Positions 43,928 through 52,333 of a stretch of 64,000 bases of DNA are shown in pieces. Numbering within the stretch: position 1 is the first letter of the stretch; each line of letters starts with the position of its first letter. The stretch covers positions 83,554-147,553 of the forward strand of contig JAFVAY010000017.1 of assembly GCA_017480325.1 (NCBI GenBank), given 5' to 3'. The DNA is from Clostridiales bacterium (GTDB lineage Bacteria; Bacillota; Clostridia; Saccharofermentanales; Saccharofermentanaceae). Under the pieces are notes generated by a model. That model saw nothing but the letters and a program-made list of their open reading frames with translations, searched no databases and was not told where the DNA came from. Both the position numbers and the translations under genes were made by a program.

Positions 43928-45037
43928 ATGGCTTTAAGCTTTCTTAGTAAGAGTAATAATCTGCTGGCGTGGTTCGGCTTCAAGCCCGACACCGTGTGCG
44001 TGGTGGACTGTCAGATCAGCAGAGACTTAAGAGATCACCTGGTGTCACGAGGGGTGTCTGTGGTTAACTCTGCCGAAGAGGGTTTCACCTATGCCATCAC
44101 GAGAGCCGGCGCTTCCTCTAACATCGCGGCAGAAATCAAGAACTATTACGGGAAGATCGATGCAGACGGCGCGGTCTTTGTACTGGCGGATAACATGAAT
44201 GATAGGCAGCTTGCCATGCTGAAGCAGTCAACGGGGCTTCCGTGTCATGTGTTTATTCCTTACCCGGATATGACGGATGTGTCGGCGATCTTCCGTGAGG
44301 GCTTCATGCCTTCCGAGGAGGCGCTTCGGATCATGATCCCCACCAGAAGTGCTTCCAGGCTTCGCTCCCCCAGACTTATCGTCTTCTATAAGACCGAGCC
44401 GAGAGAATCGGTCAGAATGGTGAAGTTTAATCCCCAGAGACGTAAGGCATATCGTGTCAATACCTTCATAATCGATGATGCTGTCTCGGGCAGGACCCGC
44501 GTGCTTAAGATGGCGGAAGACCAGGAGGCTGCCTCTCATGTCAACAATATAGTTAAGAACTACGAGGCCCTACGCCAGGCTTATAAGAGTGTCGAGCTGG
44601 CACCCTGTCAGTCCATGGGAGACGGTATAGTTGAGATGGAGTATATCGATGGAGTATCGATGCTGGCGTGGATCAATCCTGCCAAAGATCCAATTAACCA
44701 GATGAAGGATGACCTGGATAACGTTCTTTCCTGGGTCATGGATTATGATAATCGCGGCGGGGGGCCGGTGTATAATCTCGGATCCGATCTTCACAACTTC
44801 CGCGTGGTGGGAGACAGGATCATTTGCATTAATTACGAGTGGGTTACAAGAGACCCGATTGCCCGCGGATTTGTTAAGTTCCGTGCGTTGTGGTCCTTCT
44901 ATACCGATAACAGAAGTGTCCTGTCCACCAGGATCTCATCCGGAGCTTTCCTTAAGCAATTCGGCTTCACCGGGGTTGAGATATTAAGGTATCGGATCAA
45001 GGAGATGCTTCTGAAGCTTAAGATCAACGGAGTGTAA
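43928..45037 (+). CDS. Kinase-like protein (paralogue 2)
   Basis: A 369-residue soluble protein, paralogous over its whole length to the protein at 27247-28443: GFKPDTVCVVD, CHVFIPYPD, LIVFYKTEP, VKFNPQRRKAYRVNTFI and the C-terminal block. Asn283 to Trp305 read NLGSDLHNF then CINYEW, like the kinase catalytic loop and metal motif. Here the catalytic-type Asp287 is present but the metal-binding Asp is Asn302, the reverse of the paralogue. It lies nine bases after the lipoprotein gene and eleven before obg, outside any glycan cluster. Function unknown. Confidence 0.55.
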   Translation: MALSFLSKSNNLLAWFGFKPDTVCVVDCQISRDLRDHLVSRGVSVVNSAEEGFTYAITRAGASSNIAAEIKNYYGKIDADGAVFVLADNMNDRQLAMLKQSTGLPCHVFIPYPDMTDVSAIFREGFMPSEEALRIMIPTRSASRLRSPRLIVFYKTEPRESVRMVKFNPQRRKAYRVNTFIIDDAVSGRTRVLKMAEDQEAASHVNNIVKNYEALRQAYKSVELAPCQSMGDGIVEMEYIDGVSMLAWINPAKDPINQMKDDLDNVLSWVMDYDNRGGGPVYNLGSDLHNFRVVGDRIICINYEWVTRDPIARGFVKFRALWSFYTDNRSVLSTRISSGAFLKQFGFTGVEILRYRIKEMLLKLKINGV

Positions 45038-45048
45038 GGCAGAGTAAT

Positions 45049-46326
45049 ATGTTTATTGATCATGCGAAGATATACGTTAAGGCCGGTGACGGCGGTCCGG
45101 GGATGGTTTCATTCCATACCGAGAAATACATAACCAACGGAGGTCCCGACGGCGGTGACGGCGGTAAGGGCGGTGACATAGTGTTCGTGGCTGTGCAGAA
45201 GCTGACAACGCTTCAGGCCTTCCGATTCAAGCATAAGTTCGTGGCTCCCGACGGCGGTAAGGGAATGAACCGTAAGATGTACGGAAGAGGTGGCGAGGAC
45301 TTAAGGATCGCGGTACCCGTTGGTACTGTGGTAAAGGATGCCGACACCGGAAGGATACTGGCGGACTTTACCGAGGATAAGCAGGAGGAGATCATCTGCG
45401 TCGGAGGCAAGGGCGGTCTTGGCAATATGCACTTTGCCAATTCAGTAAGACAGGCTCCCCAGTTCGCACACTTGGGGTTGCCGGGCGAGGAGAAAAATCT
45501 TCAGGTAGAGCTTAAGCTTATCGCCGATGTGGGACTTGTAGGATTCCCGAATGCCGGTAAATCCACACTTCTTTCCGTCATGACCAGGGCTAAGCCTAAG
45601 ATCGCAGACTATCCCTTTACGACTCTCGAGCCGGTGCTGGGAGTTGTTCAGAACTTCGATACGTCCTTTGTTATCGCGGATATTCCGGGACTTATTGAGG
45701 ATGCTCATGAAGGTGCTGGCTTGGGACATGATTTCCTGAGGCATATCGAGAGGACCAGACTTCTTATACACGTAGTCGATATCTCCGCTCACGACGGCAG
45801 AGATCCTATAGACGACTTCAAGGCCATTAATAAAGAGCTCTCGGAGTTTAATGAGGAGCTGTCAAAGCGCCCTCAGGTGGTGGTGGCAAATAAGTGTGAC
45901 GATGCTACTGATGAGGAGATCGAGCTTTTCGAAGAAGAGGTGAGGGCATTAGGCTATGAGGATATATTCGTCATAAGCGCTGCCGCAAGACAAGGCATCA
46001 AGGAGCTCACGGACAAGGTCACGGAGCTTGTGAGTAAGCTTCCTCCGCCGGTATTACACGATAAGATCGAGAACGACACCCGTAAGGTCTATAAGTATGA
46101 GCCCGAGGAGAAGTTCACCATCGAGAAGGAGGACGATATGTTCGTCATCAAGGGCTCATGGATCTCGAGGCTTCGCCAGACTACAGACTTTGATGTCTAC
46201 GACTCCGCTTCATACTTCCAGCGCGCTCTTGTGAAGGAAGGAGTTATTGAGGCTCTTAAAGCTGCAGGCATCCAAGAGGGTGATTCTGTAAGGATCGATG
46301 ACTTTGTGTTCGAGTATGTGGAGTAA
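45049..46326 (+). CDS. obg: GTPase Obg/CgtA
   Basis: A 425-residue GTPase linked to 50S maturation, stress response and sporulation. It has the Gly-rich Obg fold (1-158: GGDGGKGGDIVFVA, GGKGGLGNMHFA). The G domain follows (P-loop GFPNAGKSTLLS, switch I YPFTTLEPVLG, DIPGLIEDAHEGAGLG, NKCD). A C-terminal OCT domain spans about 345-425. The gene is in its usual form and length and ends before a terminator. Confidence 0.97.
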   Translation: MFIDHAKIYVKAGDGGPGMVSFHTEKYITNGGPDGGDGGKGGDIVFVAVQKLTTLQAFRFKHKFVAPDGGKGMNRKMYGRGGEDLRIAVPVGTVVKDADTGRILADFTEDKQEEIICVGGKGGLGNMHFANSVRQAPQFAHLGLPGEEKNLQVELKLIADVGLVGFPNAGKSTLLSVMTRAKPKIADYPFTTLEPVLGVVQNFDTSFVIADIPGLIEDAHEGAGLGHDFLRHIERTRLLIHVVDISAHDGRDPIDDFKAINKELSEFNEELSKRPQVVVANKCDDATDEEIELFEEEVRALGYEDIFVISAAARQGIKELTDKVTELVSKLPPPVLHDKIENDTRKVYKYEPEEKFTIEKEDDMFVIKGSWISRLRQTTDFDVYDSASYFQRALVKEGVIEALKAAGIQEGDSVRIDDFVFEYVE

Positions 46327-46433
46327 CGAGTTTACATTTTGTTCATAAATCTTCATACTGGCTTCGTAATGCACATGTATACTTAAGTCATAGAAAGAAA
46401 TCTTCATTTGATGTAAGTAGAGTTTGTTAATAG

Positions 46434-46460
46434 CCTCCGACGTAAGCCGGAGGTTTTATT
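46434..46460 (+). terminator. Rho-independent terminator after obg
   Basis: CCTCCG (46434-46439) pairs with CGGAGG (46448-46453) around an 8-nt loop, followed by TTTTATT. Confidence 0.75.
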
Positions 46461-46478
46461 AAGTGTTAAAATCTACAT

Positions 46479-47774
46479 ATGAGAAGAATGAATACAATAG
46501 TATATACATTGTGTCTGGCGGCGGTACTGACTGGTTGTGTCAGTGCCCCGGCGGTCGAGACCTCTGAAGCTTCGCAGAGTATGGTCATCGAGACGACGGC
46601 GATAACAACAGAGATCCTCGAGCCTACTGAGACTACTATTGATATTCAGGCTCTTCATGAGAGTATGAGCGAGGCACTCGTTGGAAGGATATACGAGGAT
46701 CTTATGGGAGAGCCGATGCCTTCCGAGGAGTGGGAGGAGCTTATAGTCTCTCTTTCTAATGATGAGATCACGGCTAATGACGTTGTGGATACCTTTATTC
46801 AGTCGGATATTATGTCAGACGAGAGTATGACGGATGAGGACTTCATACGAGGGTGCTACAGAGCCTTCAGAGGAGGTGAGCCCGACGGGAATGAGCTCAG
46901 GTTCTGTGAGGGGCTTCTGGCGGACGGCGTTACCAGGGAGGATGCGGCGCTTATTCTTATGCAAAGCGAGCAGTTCGGAGAGGAGTGCTCCGAGTACGGC
47001 TTCCTTGTGGAGTACACGCCCATGGCATCGGAGTACTTCGAGGATACGTACGGATATATAAATTCGATCCCTTCGACGGGGAATGTCTCTTCAATCGGAG
47101 GCTTCGTCCCTGACAGTAATTCATTATCGCTTCTTTATGATGCGATGGAGGAGCTTCACTATGAATTCTCGTTTATTCTTCTTGATGTTAATACCGGGCG
47201 CGGACTTTCCTATAATCAGGACGCGATCTACTATACGGCAAGCTCGATTAAGGGACCCTTCGCCGCCAGCTTCTGTTGTCAGGCTCCAGACATCGCCGCC
47301 GGCTGGGAGAATACGATAATCAGTATGCTGGAGACCTCGGATAACGATGCTTATGCGGCGTTGAACGATACCTACCACAGAGTTTATATTCAGCAGTGGT
47401 GTGAGCAGATCGGGCTCGATACTGTGCCCTTCGGGTGGAAGTATCCTCATATCGGCGTAAGACAGATGGCGGCGCTGTGGATGAGAAGCTATGAGTTTTT
47501 CGAAGAGGGGGAGTGGGGTGCCACGGTAGGCACGTGGTTCGAGAATCCCACGTACTCGGTGATCCGAAGTGAGCTCGGAGAGCTTTATACCACCAGGTCC
47601 AAGGCGGGGTGGCTTGTGGACGAGGAGCCGGATCACACGACCTCTATCGATGCAGGGATCGTGTATGCGGATAACGGGCCTTACGTGGTCGTTATCATGT
47701 CCCGGGTGCCCAGCAGTCTCGAGTACCTAAGACCGCTGCTACAGGCTTTGGAGGCGGCGCATCAGTGCATGTGA
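46479..47774 (+). CDS. Lipoprotein: DUF4214-like domain plus class A beta-lactamase-fold hydrolase
   Basis: A 431-residue exported lipoprotein. The signal ends in LTGC (Cys about 20), followed by a Thr/Glu-rich linker. Residues about 65-180 resemble DUF4214: VGRIYEDLMGEPMPSEEWEE, FIRGCYRAFRGGEPDGNEL and ILMQSEQF. The C-terminal domain (about 215-430) looks like a class A beta-lactamase/serine hydrolase: SxxK as SSIK, an SDN as TSDNDAY, and SKAGW in place of KTG. Catalytic function is plausible but the third motif is unusual. The start has no clear Shine-Dalgarno. Confidence 0.7.
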   Translation: MRRMNTIVYTLCLAAVLTGCVSAPAVETSEASQSMVIETTAITTEILEPTETTIDIQALHESMSEALVGRIYEDLMGEPMPSEEWEELIVSLSNDEITANDVVDTFIQSDIMSDESMTDEDFIRGCYRAFRGGEPDGNELRFCEGLLADGVTREDAALILMQSEQFGEECSEYGFLVEYTPMASEYFEDTYGYINSIPSTGNVSSIGGFVPDSNSLSLLYDAMEELHYEFSFILLDVNTGRGLSYNQDAIYYTASSIKGPFAASFCCQAPDIAAGWENTIISMLETSDNDAYAALNDTYHRVYIQQWCEQIGLDTVPFGWKYPHIGVRQMAALWMRSYEFFEEGEWGATVGTWFENPTYSVIRSELGELYTTRSKAGWLVDEEPDHTTSIDAGIVYADNGPYVVVIMSRVPSSLEYLRPLLQALEAAHQCM

Positions 47775-47775
47775 T

Positions 47776-47804
47776 TTGACGTCGGTGCGCTTAAATGCTA
47801 GACT
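47776..47804 (+). promoter_or_regulatory. Sigma-A promoter of the attenuator/MFS transcript
   Basis: TTGACG (47776-47781), 17 nt, TAGACT (47799-47804), starting two bases after the preceding stop. The transcript start near 47811 lies about 22 nt upstream of the leader-peptide ATG. Confidence 0.65.
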
Positions 47805-47832
47805 ACAGCCATCTTAAGAGAGGACGCACATT

Positions 47833-47898
47833 ATGTACTGGATTACACCTAACATTCAGCTCATAAACGGTTTCAAGAATACCCCTTTACGGGGGTAG
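47833..47898 (+). CDS. 21-residue leader peptide upstream of the MFS gene
   Basis: ATG at 47833 follows AGAGAGGA by about seven bases, and the frame closes at TAG 47896-47898. The peptide starts MYWITPNIQL and ends NTPLRG. Its last codons and stop lie within the first hairpin of a predicted attenuator, and the peptide is not similar to any larger protein I know. Promoter, ribosome site, short frame and overlapping hairpins together suggest a regulatory leader peptide sensing ribosome stalling or availability. Confidence 0.6.
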   Translation: MYWITPNIQLINGFKNTPLRG

Positions 47899-47979
47899 TG
47901 CGCCTTTTTACAGGTAATTTCTAATAACAAGCTTATAATTTGCACTACTCCTTCCCGCTGTGATGAAAGGAGTTTTTTT
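47880..47979 (+). promoter_or_regulatory. Transcription attenuator (leader peptide-controlled) of the MFS gene
   Basis: Three mutually exclusive pairings are visible. Hairpin A: TACCCC/GGGGTA (47880-47885, 47892-47897). Antiterminator: GGGTAGTGC (47893-47901) with GCACTACTC (47942-47950), 9 bp with one G-T. Terminator: ACTCCTT (47947-47953) with AAGGAGT (47967-47973), followed by seven T. The terminator also buries the AAAGGAG ribosome site of the MFS gene. Stalling on the leader peptide codons within hairpin A would free the middle segment to form the antiterminator and let transcription continue. This is the layout of classical attenuators and antibiotic-induced ones; the inducer is unknown. 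Confidence 0.65.
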
Positions 47980-49062
47980 ATGTCTGCCAAGAAACAGATA
48001 AACAAATTATATACACTTAATTTCCTCGGTAATATATCTATCGCCGGGGCGGCGTGGGTGCTGCTTCTCGTGTCCCGCGGCTTCTCCTTGATAGAGGTGG
48101 GGTTCGCGGAGACAGTATTCCATCTCGTGAGTATCCTGTGCGAGATTCCCTCGGGAATGTTCGCGGATGTTGTGGGTCGTAAGAAGAGCCTGTTGCTGTC
48201 CTGCGTTACCGGTGCTCTGTCGGGTTTGTTCATGATCGTCCCCGATAATTATGCAGGCGTCCTGTTCTCTATCGCCTGCTCGGCCTTGACCTACAATCTT
48301 TGTACAGGCACAGATTCTGCGATGGCCTATGACACATTGCTTGAGAACGGGCTTCAGAGCAAGTACGACGGATATATATCCAATCAGACTATCATCTATC
48401 GAATAAGTAACGGTCTGGCGACCCTGGCAGCCGGCGTGGCGCTTATCATCGGCAACACTCTTGCACAGATGTTAGGTATATTCATTGAAGTCATAAGATT
48501 CCTGATCATACTTACGATGGAAGAGAACAAGGTCGTTACAAGTAATAACAAAACTCTCGGCGCGAGGATCAGGGAATGTGTGGTCGAGAGCCTCGGGTTC
48601 CTTAAAGGAAACAGGAGAGTCGCGAAGCTTATATTCCGTAACGCGTTGGTGGGTGCCATAGATATCCTGCTGCTGTTCTTCCTTCAGGCCAAGCTTCCGA
48701 TGACCGGGATATCTGACTGGATACTCGGACCTTTACTGTTCATAATGTCTATGGGCGGTGTGCTGGGTGCTTATATCAGTAAAAGGCTGAAGGGCGTTCG
48801 ATTCGGGAAGCTCTTCGCCGTCTGTCTTGTGATGGTTTCCGCGGGTTTCCTCGCCGAGTTTACGGGTGTCGCGTGGATAATGACTGTCGGCGGTTTCCTC
48901 GCGGCCTTCGCAGATGATCTCGTCCAGATCAGAGCGGATGTCGAGTTGAATCAGATGGTGCCTGCGGCTCAGCGCGCGACACTTATATCGGTCAGCTCCT
49001 GGGTGTTCTCATTGGTGATGATAGTGATGAGTCCGCTCGCAGGGTGGCTGTTCTCACTGTGA
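47980..49062 (+). CDS. MFS transporter
   Basis: A 360-residue membrane protein with about ten or eleven helices of the major facilitator superfamily. The loop 2-3 signature appears as EIPSGMFADVVGRKKSLL (about 58-75). The CTGTDSAMAYDTLLENG segment matches the drug-efflux-like subgroup. It is somewhat shorter than the usual 390-410 residues. A leader peptide and attenuator lie just upstream, so an inducible efflux role, perhaps for a ribosome-targeting compound, is likely but inferred. Confidence 0.85.
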   Translation: MSAKKQINKLYTLNFLGNISIAGAAWVLLLVSRGFSLIEVGFAETVFHLVSILCEIPSGMFADVVGRKKSLLLSCVTGALSGLFMIVPDNYAGVLFSIACSALTYNLCTGTDSAMAYDTLLENGLQSKYDGYISNQTIIYRISNGLATLAAGVALIIGNTLAQMLGIFIEVIRFLIILTMEENKVVTSNNKTLGARIRECVVESLGFLKGNRRVAKLIFRNALVGAIDILLLFFLQAKLPMTGISDWILGPLLFIMSMGGVLGAYISKRLKGVRFGKLFAVCLVMVSAGFLAEFTGVAWIMTVGGFLAAFADDLVQIRADVELNQMVPAAQRATLISVSSWVFSLVMIVMSPLAGWLFSL

Positions 49063-49078
49063 TTTTCCTCGCAGAGAA

Positions 49079-49116
49079 ATCCTCACAAATCGACTTGAAT
49101 CGTGATTTGTGAGGAT
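49079..49116. repeat. 13-bp inverted repeat downstream of the MFS gene
   Basis: ATCCTCACAAATC (49079-49091) and GATTTGTGAGGAT (49104-49116) form a perfect 13-bp stem with a 12-nt loop. No T-run follows on the + strand, so a terminator role is uncertain. Confidence 0.7.
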
Positions 49117-49199
49117 CAACTGTGAGGATTTCAGATGGTCCGATCCCTACAAAACTGTTTTAACAATGAATTGTGAGGACCGACTGTGAGGATCAAACG
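49104..49199. repeat. Duplicated 32-bp element with TGTGAGGA pairs
   Basis: TGTGAGGA occurs at 49108-49115, 49121-49128, 49172-49179 and 49185-49192. The copies form two pairs, each 13 bp start to start, and the pairs are 64 bp apart. The surrounding 32-bp segments (49104-49135 and 49168-49199) are imperfect direct repeats. The second overlaps the 3' end of the XRE gene. Confidence 0.6.
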
Positions 49200-49405
49200 T
49201 CCTTTTCGTACTCCAATATATCTCCCGGCTGGCAATCCAGAGCCTCGCATATCGCCTCGAGCGTGGAGAAGCGGATGGCGGATATCTTACCGTTCTTCAT
49301 CTTCGACAGGTTGACATTCGATACGCCTACCTTCTCCGACAGCTCGTTCAAGGATATCTTACGGTCGGCCATGACCCGGTCGAGTCTTAATATGATCTGT
49401 CCCAT
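49193..49405 (-). CDS. XRE family (Cro/CI-type) transcriptional regulator
   Basis: A 70-residue protein consisting only of a helix-turn-helix domain: LDRVMADRKISLNELSEKVG, then VSNVNLSKMKNGK and the tail DCQPGDILEYEK. It has the short YozG-like form often encoded beside DUF2975-type membrane proteins, as here. GAGGTGACCC precedes the ATG. It lies downstream of the membrane protein gene in one operon. Confidence 0.9.
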   Translation of the reverse strand: MGQIILRLDRVMADRKISLNELSEKVGVSNVNLSKMKNGKISAIRFSTLEAICEALDCQPGDILEYEKDV

Positions 49406-49417
49406 GGGTCACCTCCG

Positions 49418-50008
49418 TCAAAGCGTCTCGTCGGACTGGATCTGCAGGGTCTTGCCGTAATCGAGGATAGTATAGACAACCCATGTGATAAGTCCGCAGA
49501 GTATTCCGAATGCTGCGCCGGAGCTCATGAGCAGGATCACGCTGGTAATTCCGAGAACTATAGTAACTCTCTTTCTTACCTTATCCGAGAAGGGGGTATC
49601 TTCCTTCTCTATCAGAGCGAAAACAGTACTTACCAGCTTCATCATTACTGCTACTACTGCGATGAATAATCCCATTGTCAGTATATATGTGCCATAGGCT
49701 ATGCTTAAGGGATGGTCGTCGATAGCTTCCTGAAGGGCGGGGATGTCAGACTCAATGGACTCGGGATCTCCAAGGTCGATATTAAACAAATTGGCGCTCC
49801 CGATCTTGGTGCTCATGGTTACTGTGCCCTGCTCCTGTGCGGCGCTGAGCGCCTCATCGAAGCGGCTGCCCATAGAGAGGATCGCTATTCCTGCTACTAT
49901 CGCCAGAACGCAACCGACTATGGTTATGATGCATAATATGTTCGATACTATCTTTCCTGTATGGCTGCTTTTCTTGATCCTTGCAAGCTTTACATTCTCT
50001 TCATTCAT
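49418..50008 (-). CDS. DUF2975-like membrane protein paired with the XRE regulator
   Basis: A 196-residue membrane protein with four hydrophobic segments (about 18-40, 95-118, 140-158 and 165-185) and an extracytoplasmic loop after the first. The pairing with a short XRE regulator and the ALIEKEDTPFSDKVRKR motif match DUF2975-like proteins. Function is unknown. I start at the ATG at 50008, which has AAGGAG nine bases upstream; the frame extends 12 codons further without a ribosome site. Confidence 0.7.
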   Translation of the reverse strand: MNEENVKLARIKKSSHTGKIVSNILCIITIVGCVLAIVAGIAILSMGSRFDEALSAAQEQGTVTMSTKIGSANLFNIDLGDPESIESDIPALQEAIDDHPLSIAYGTYILTMGLFIAVVAVMMKLVSTVFALIEKEDTPFSDKVRKRVTIVLGITSVILLMSSGAAFGILCGLITWVVYTILDYGKTLQIQSDETL

Positions 50009-50138
50009 TTTACGTTTCTCCTTAATTCCTGTTAGATTTGTCATTAATTCGTCTTCGAAGATGGTTACAGCATACTACGACGGTTAATGGTTGTTAATAA
50101 GAAATTAATGATAAACGATAAATTATTCTCGAGATATG

Positions 50139-51134
50139 TTAAATGCTCGCTCCGGCGACTGCGGCTTGCAGTCTGTCTATAAGCTCCTTTTCGAGGTCGC
50201 GCTCGGAGCCCATGGAGAAGCTTTCCACGGTGCCTCGTGCCAGGCTCACGTAGCTTCCTGCCTTCTCCTTATCCTTAAGGATATTAAGCGCGTAGTAGCC
50301 CAAGATCCTGTAGGCGTTGGCGTCCTTGTCCTTCTCGATCACTGGCTTGATCTGGTTATAGATGGCCTTAGCCTTCTCGGGATTGATATCGTGACAGGAA
50401 TAGTAGTAGAGAAGGTCATATCGCGAGGGGATCAGATATCTGTTGTCGTTGGCGTTGATGAGCATGAGGTTGATGTCGTCGACTGCGGCAGGAAGCTTGT
50501 CGAACTGCCTCGAGGCGTCAAGGTAGGTGAAGTAAAGAGGCAGGTACAACATTTTCTCTGCGGGAATGGGGTCCTTATAGGGCAGTTGGCTTAGAGGCTT
50601 GAGGTCAAGAAGCTCCACAGGGATTCCGCTTCTTATCTTGTTGATGGCAATAGTTCTGTATCTGGAAAGGGAGTCCTTGGTGGACTTATAAAGCGAATAG
50701 AAGGTGATGCCGGTCTTAAACAATGCGTAGAAGATCATAGAGCCGCCGAAGGTCCTCGGGAAACTGCTCATGATACCTTCCGCGCTCCAAAGTTTGATAC
50801 AGGCGATTCCGACGGCGGAGCTTAGAATGAGATTAATGATCCCGCACAACACCATCATCTGATTGCCTTTCTTCTCGATGGAGTCATAGGGGACACCGTC
50901 CAGTTTCTTAATGTCTAGGACGGGTTGACCCAAGATCATGAAGCTCTGCCTATGCTGCTCGTAATGCCACTTGTCGTCACTTCCTCTTGTGAAGACGAAG
51001 CCCAGAAGTTCGACGGAGCCGAGCTTACAGCAGTAAAAGGGAGCGAGGATGATCTCGAGAATAAGGTATAAAGTCTGCTCTGCGATAAGCGCTGCCCACA
51101 CCGCGAGAAGTATTATCATCATATTAAATATCAT
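50139..51134 (-). CDS. Membrane protein with TPR-like C-terminus, function unknown
   Basis: A 331-residue protein. Two N-terminal helices (about 4-30) and two central helices (about 95-120 and 125-150) anchor it. The C-terminal ~130 residues are helical, with pairs such as NPEKAKAIYNQIKPVIEKD and DANAYRILGYYALNILKDKEKA, resembling TPR repeats. No catalytic motif. I chose the ATG at 51134, which has AAGGGCGG seven bases upstream; upstream extension would overlap the divergent LysR promoter. Confidence 0.55.
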   Translation of the reverse strand: MIFNMMIILLAVWAALIAEQTLYLILEIILAPFYCCKLGSVELLGFVFTRGSDDKWHYEQHRQSFMILGQPVLDIKKLDGVPYDSIEKKGNQMMVLCGIINLILSSAVGIACIKLWSAEGIMSSFPRTFGGSMIFYALFKTGITFYSLYKSTKDSLSRYRTIAINKIRSGIPVELLDLKPLSQLPYKDPIPAEKMLYLPLYFTYLDASRQFDKLPAAVDDINLMLINANDNRYLIPSRYDLLYYYSCHDINPEKAKAIYNQIKPVIEKDKDANAYRILGYYALNILKDKEKAGSYVSLARGTVESFSMGSERDLEKELIDRLQAAVAGASI

Positions 51135-51180
51135 GTGTGATCCGCCCTTCGGTTTATCTTCTAACATAATAGCGCACTGT

Positions 51181-51209
51181 TTGACAAAAAACACCGCTAC
51201 TCCTATCAT
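51181..51209 (+). promoter_or_regulatory. Strong sigma-A promoter of the LysR gene
   Basis: TTGACA (51181-51186), 17 nt, TATCAT (51204-51209). The predicted transcript start falls at about 51216, on the ATG of the gene, and no Shine-Dalgarno precedes it. Confidence 0.65.
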
Positions 51210-51216
51210 ACGTTCC

Positions 51217-52134
51217 ATGACAATACAACAGCTTAACTACGCTATCGCCATATCGGAAGCAGGCTCCATCAACAAGGCTTCAGAGATGCTCTACGTCTCA
51301 CAGCCTTCACTTACGGAGTCCGTCAAGGAGCTCGAGAAGGAGCTGGGGATAACGATTTTCTTAAGAAGCGGTCGCGGAGTGACTCTGACAGCTGAGGGCG
51401 CGGACTTTATCCTATACGCGAGACAAGTGATCAACGATTATAACGAGCTTACCGAGCGCTACGGTAACTCCAAGAGCATCAGGAAAAGGTTTGGTGTATC
51501 CTCACAGCATTATTCATTCGCAGTTAAGGCCTTCGTAGAGCTTGTGAAGGAATTCGACATGTCGCGATATGAGTTCGCCATAAGGGAGGCAAGGACGCGC
51601 GACGTGATCTCGGATGTTGCCACATTAAGAAGCGAGATCGGGATCATCTACTTAAGTGAATTTAATAAGTCGGCGATAGGAAAGCTTCTTCGTGCCTCAG
51701 ACCTGGAGTTTCATCCTCTGATCAACTGTGATGCGTATGTGTATCTTTGGAAGGGGCACCCTCTGGCGGGGAAAAAGAAGATCACCTTCGAGGAGCTTAA
51801 GGATTATCCGTGTCTGTCCTTCGAGCAGGGCGATCAGGCTTCCTTCTACTATGCCGAGGAGATCCTGAGCACGAAGGAATATGTGAAGACCATCAAGGCC
51901 AACGACCGCGCCACCATGCTTAATCTCATGGTAGGACTTAACGGCTATACACTCTGCTCGGGAATCATCTGCGAGGAGCTTAACGGCTCCGATTATCTCG
52001 CGGTCCCTTTTGACGCTGAAGGCGAGGAAGAGGCAAGCCGCATGCAGATCGGCTACATCACGCGCAAGAACACGATCTTAAGCAAGACCGGCGAGCTTTA
52101 CATCGAGAAGATCAACGAATATCTGGGGTTGTGA
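51217..52134 (+). CDS. LysR family transcriptional regulator
   Basis: A 305-residue regulator. The N-terminal winged helix (1-60) has MTIQQLNYAIAISEAGSINK, ASEMLYVSQPSLTESVKELE and FLRSGRGVTLT, the classic LysR arrangement. A two-lobed effector domain follows (about 90-300). The ATG at 51217 is the family start; the frame continues upstream but covers the promoter. It is divergent from the TPR-like membrane gene. The effector is unknown. Confidence 0.93.
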   Translation: MTIQQLNYAIAISEAGSINKASEMLYVSQPSLTESVKELEKELGITIFLRSGRGVTLTAEGADFILYARQVINDYNELTERYGNSKSIRKRFGVSSQHYSFAVKAFVELVKEFDMSRYEFAIREARTRDVISDVATLRSEIGIIYLSEFNKSAIGKLLRASDLEFHPLINCDAYVYLWKGHPLAGKKKITFEELKDYPCLSFEQGDQASFYYAEEILSTKEYVKTIKANDRATMLNLMVGLNGYTLCSGIICEELNGSDYLAVPFDAEGEEEASRMQIGYITRKNTILSKTGELYIEKINEYLGL

Positions 52135-52333
52135 TGTAGCCGGGCGGGCTTGTCCTTAACTGAATCCCGTCGAAAATGATGATTTCGCAAGGAGATATTG
52201 TACGTAAAATGTTGTTAGGAAAAACAGTACAATGATAGAGCGTATATATTCGATAATGGAATTAATTACGACTGATTTGTCGAATATAGTGCTATATAAT
52301 TACAGATAGATTCGTAATTCGAGGGGATAATCG

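Noticed and set aside
51134..51218. Longer N-terminus for the TPR-like membrane protein (start at 51218)
   Set aside because: It would run across the divergent LysR promoter, and a good ribosome site favours the ATG at 51134.
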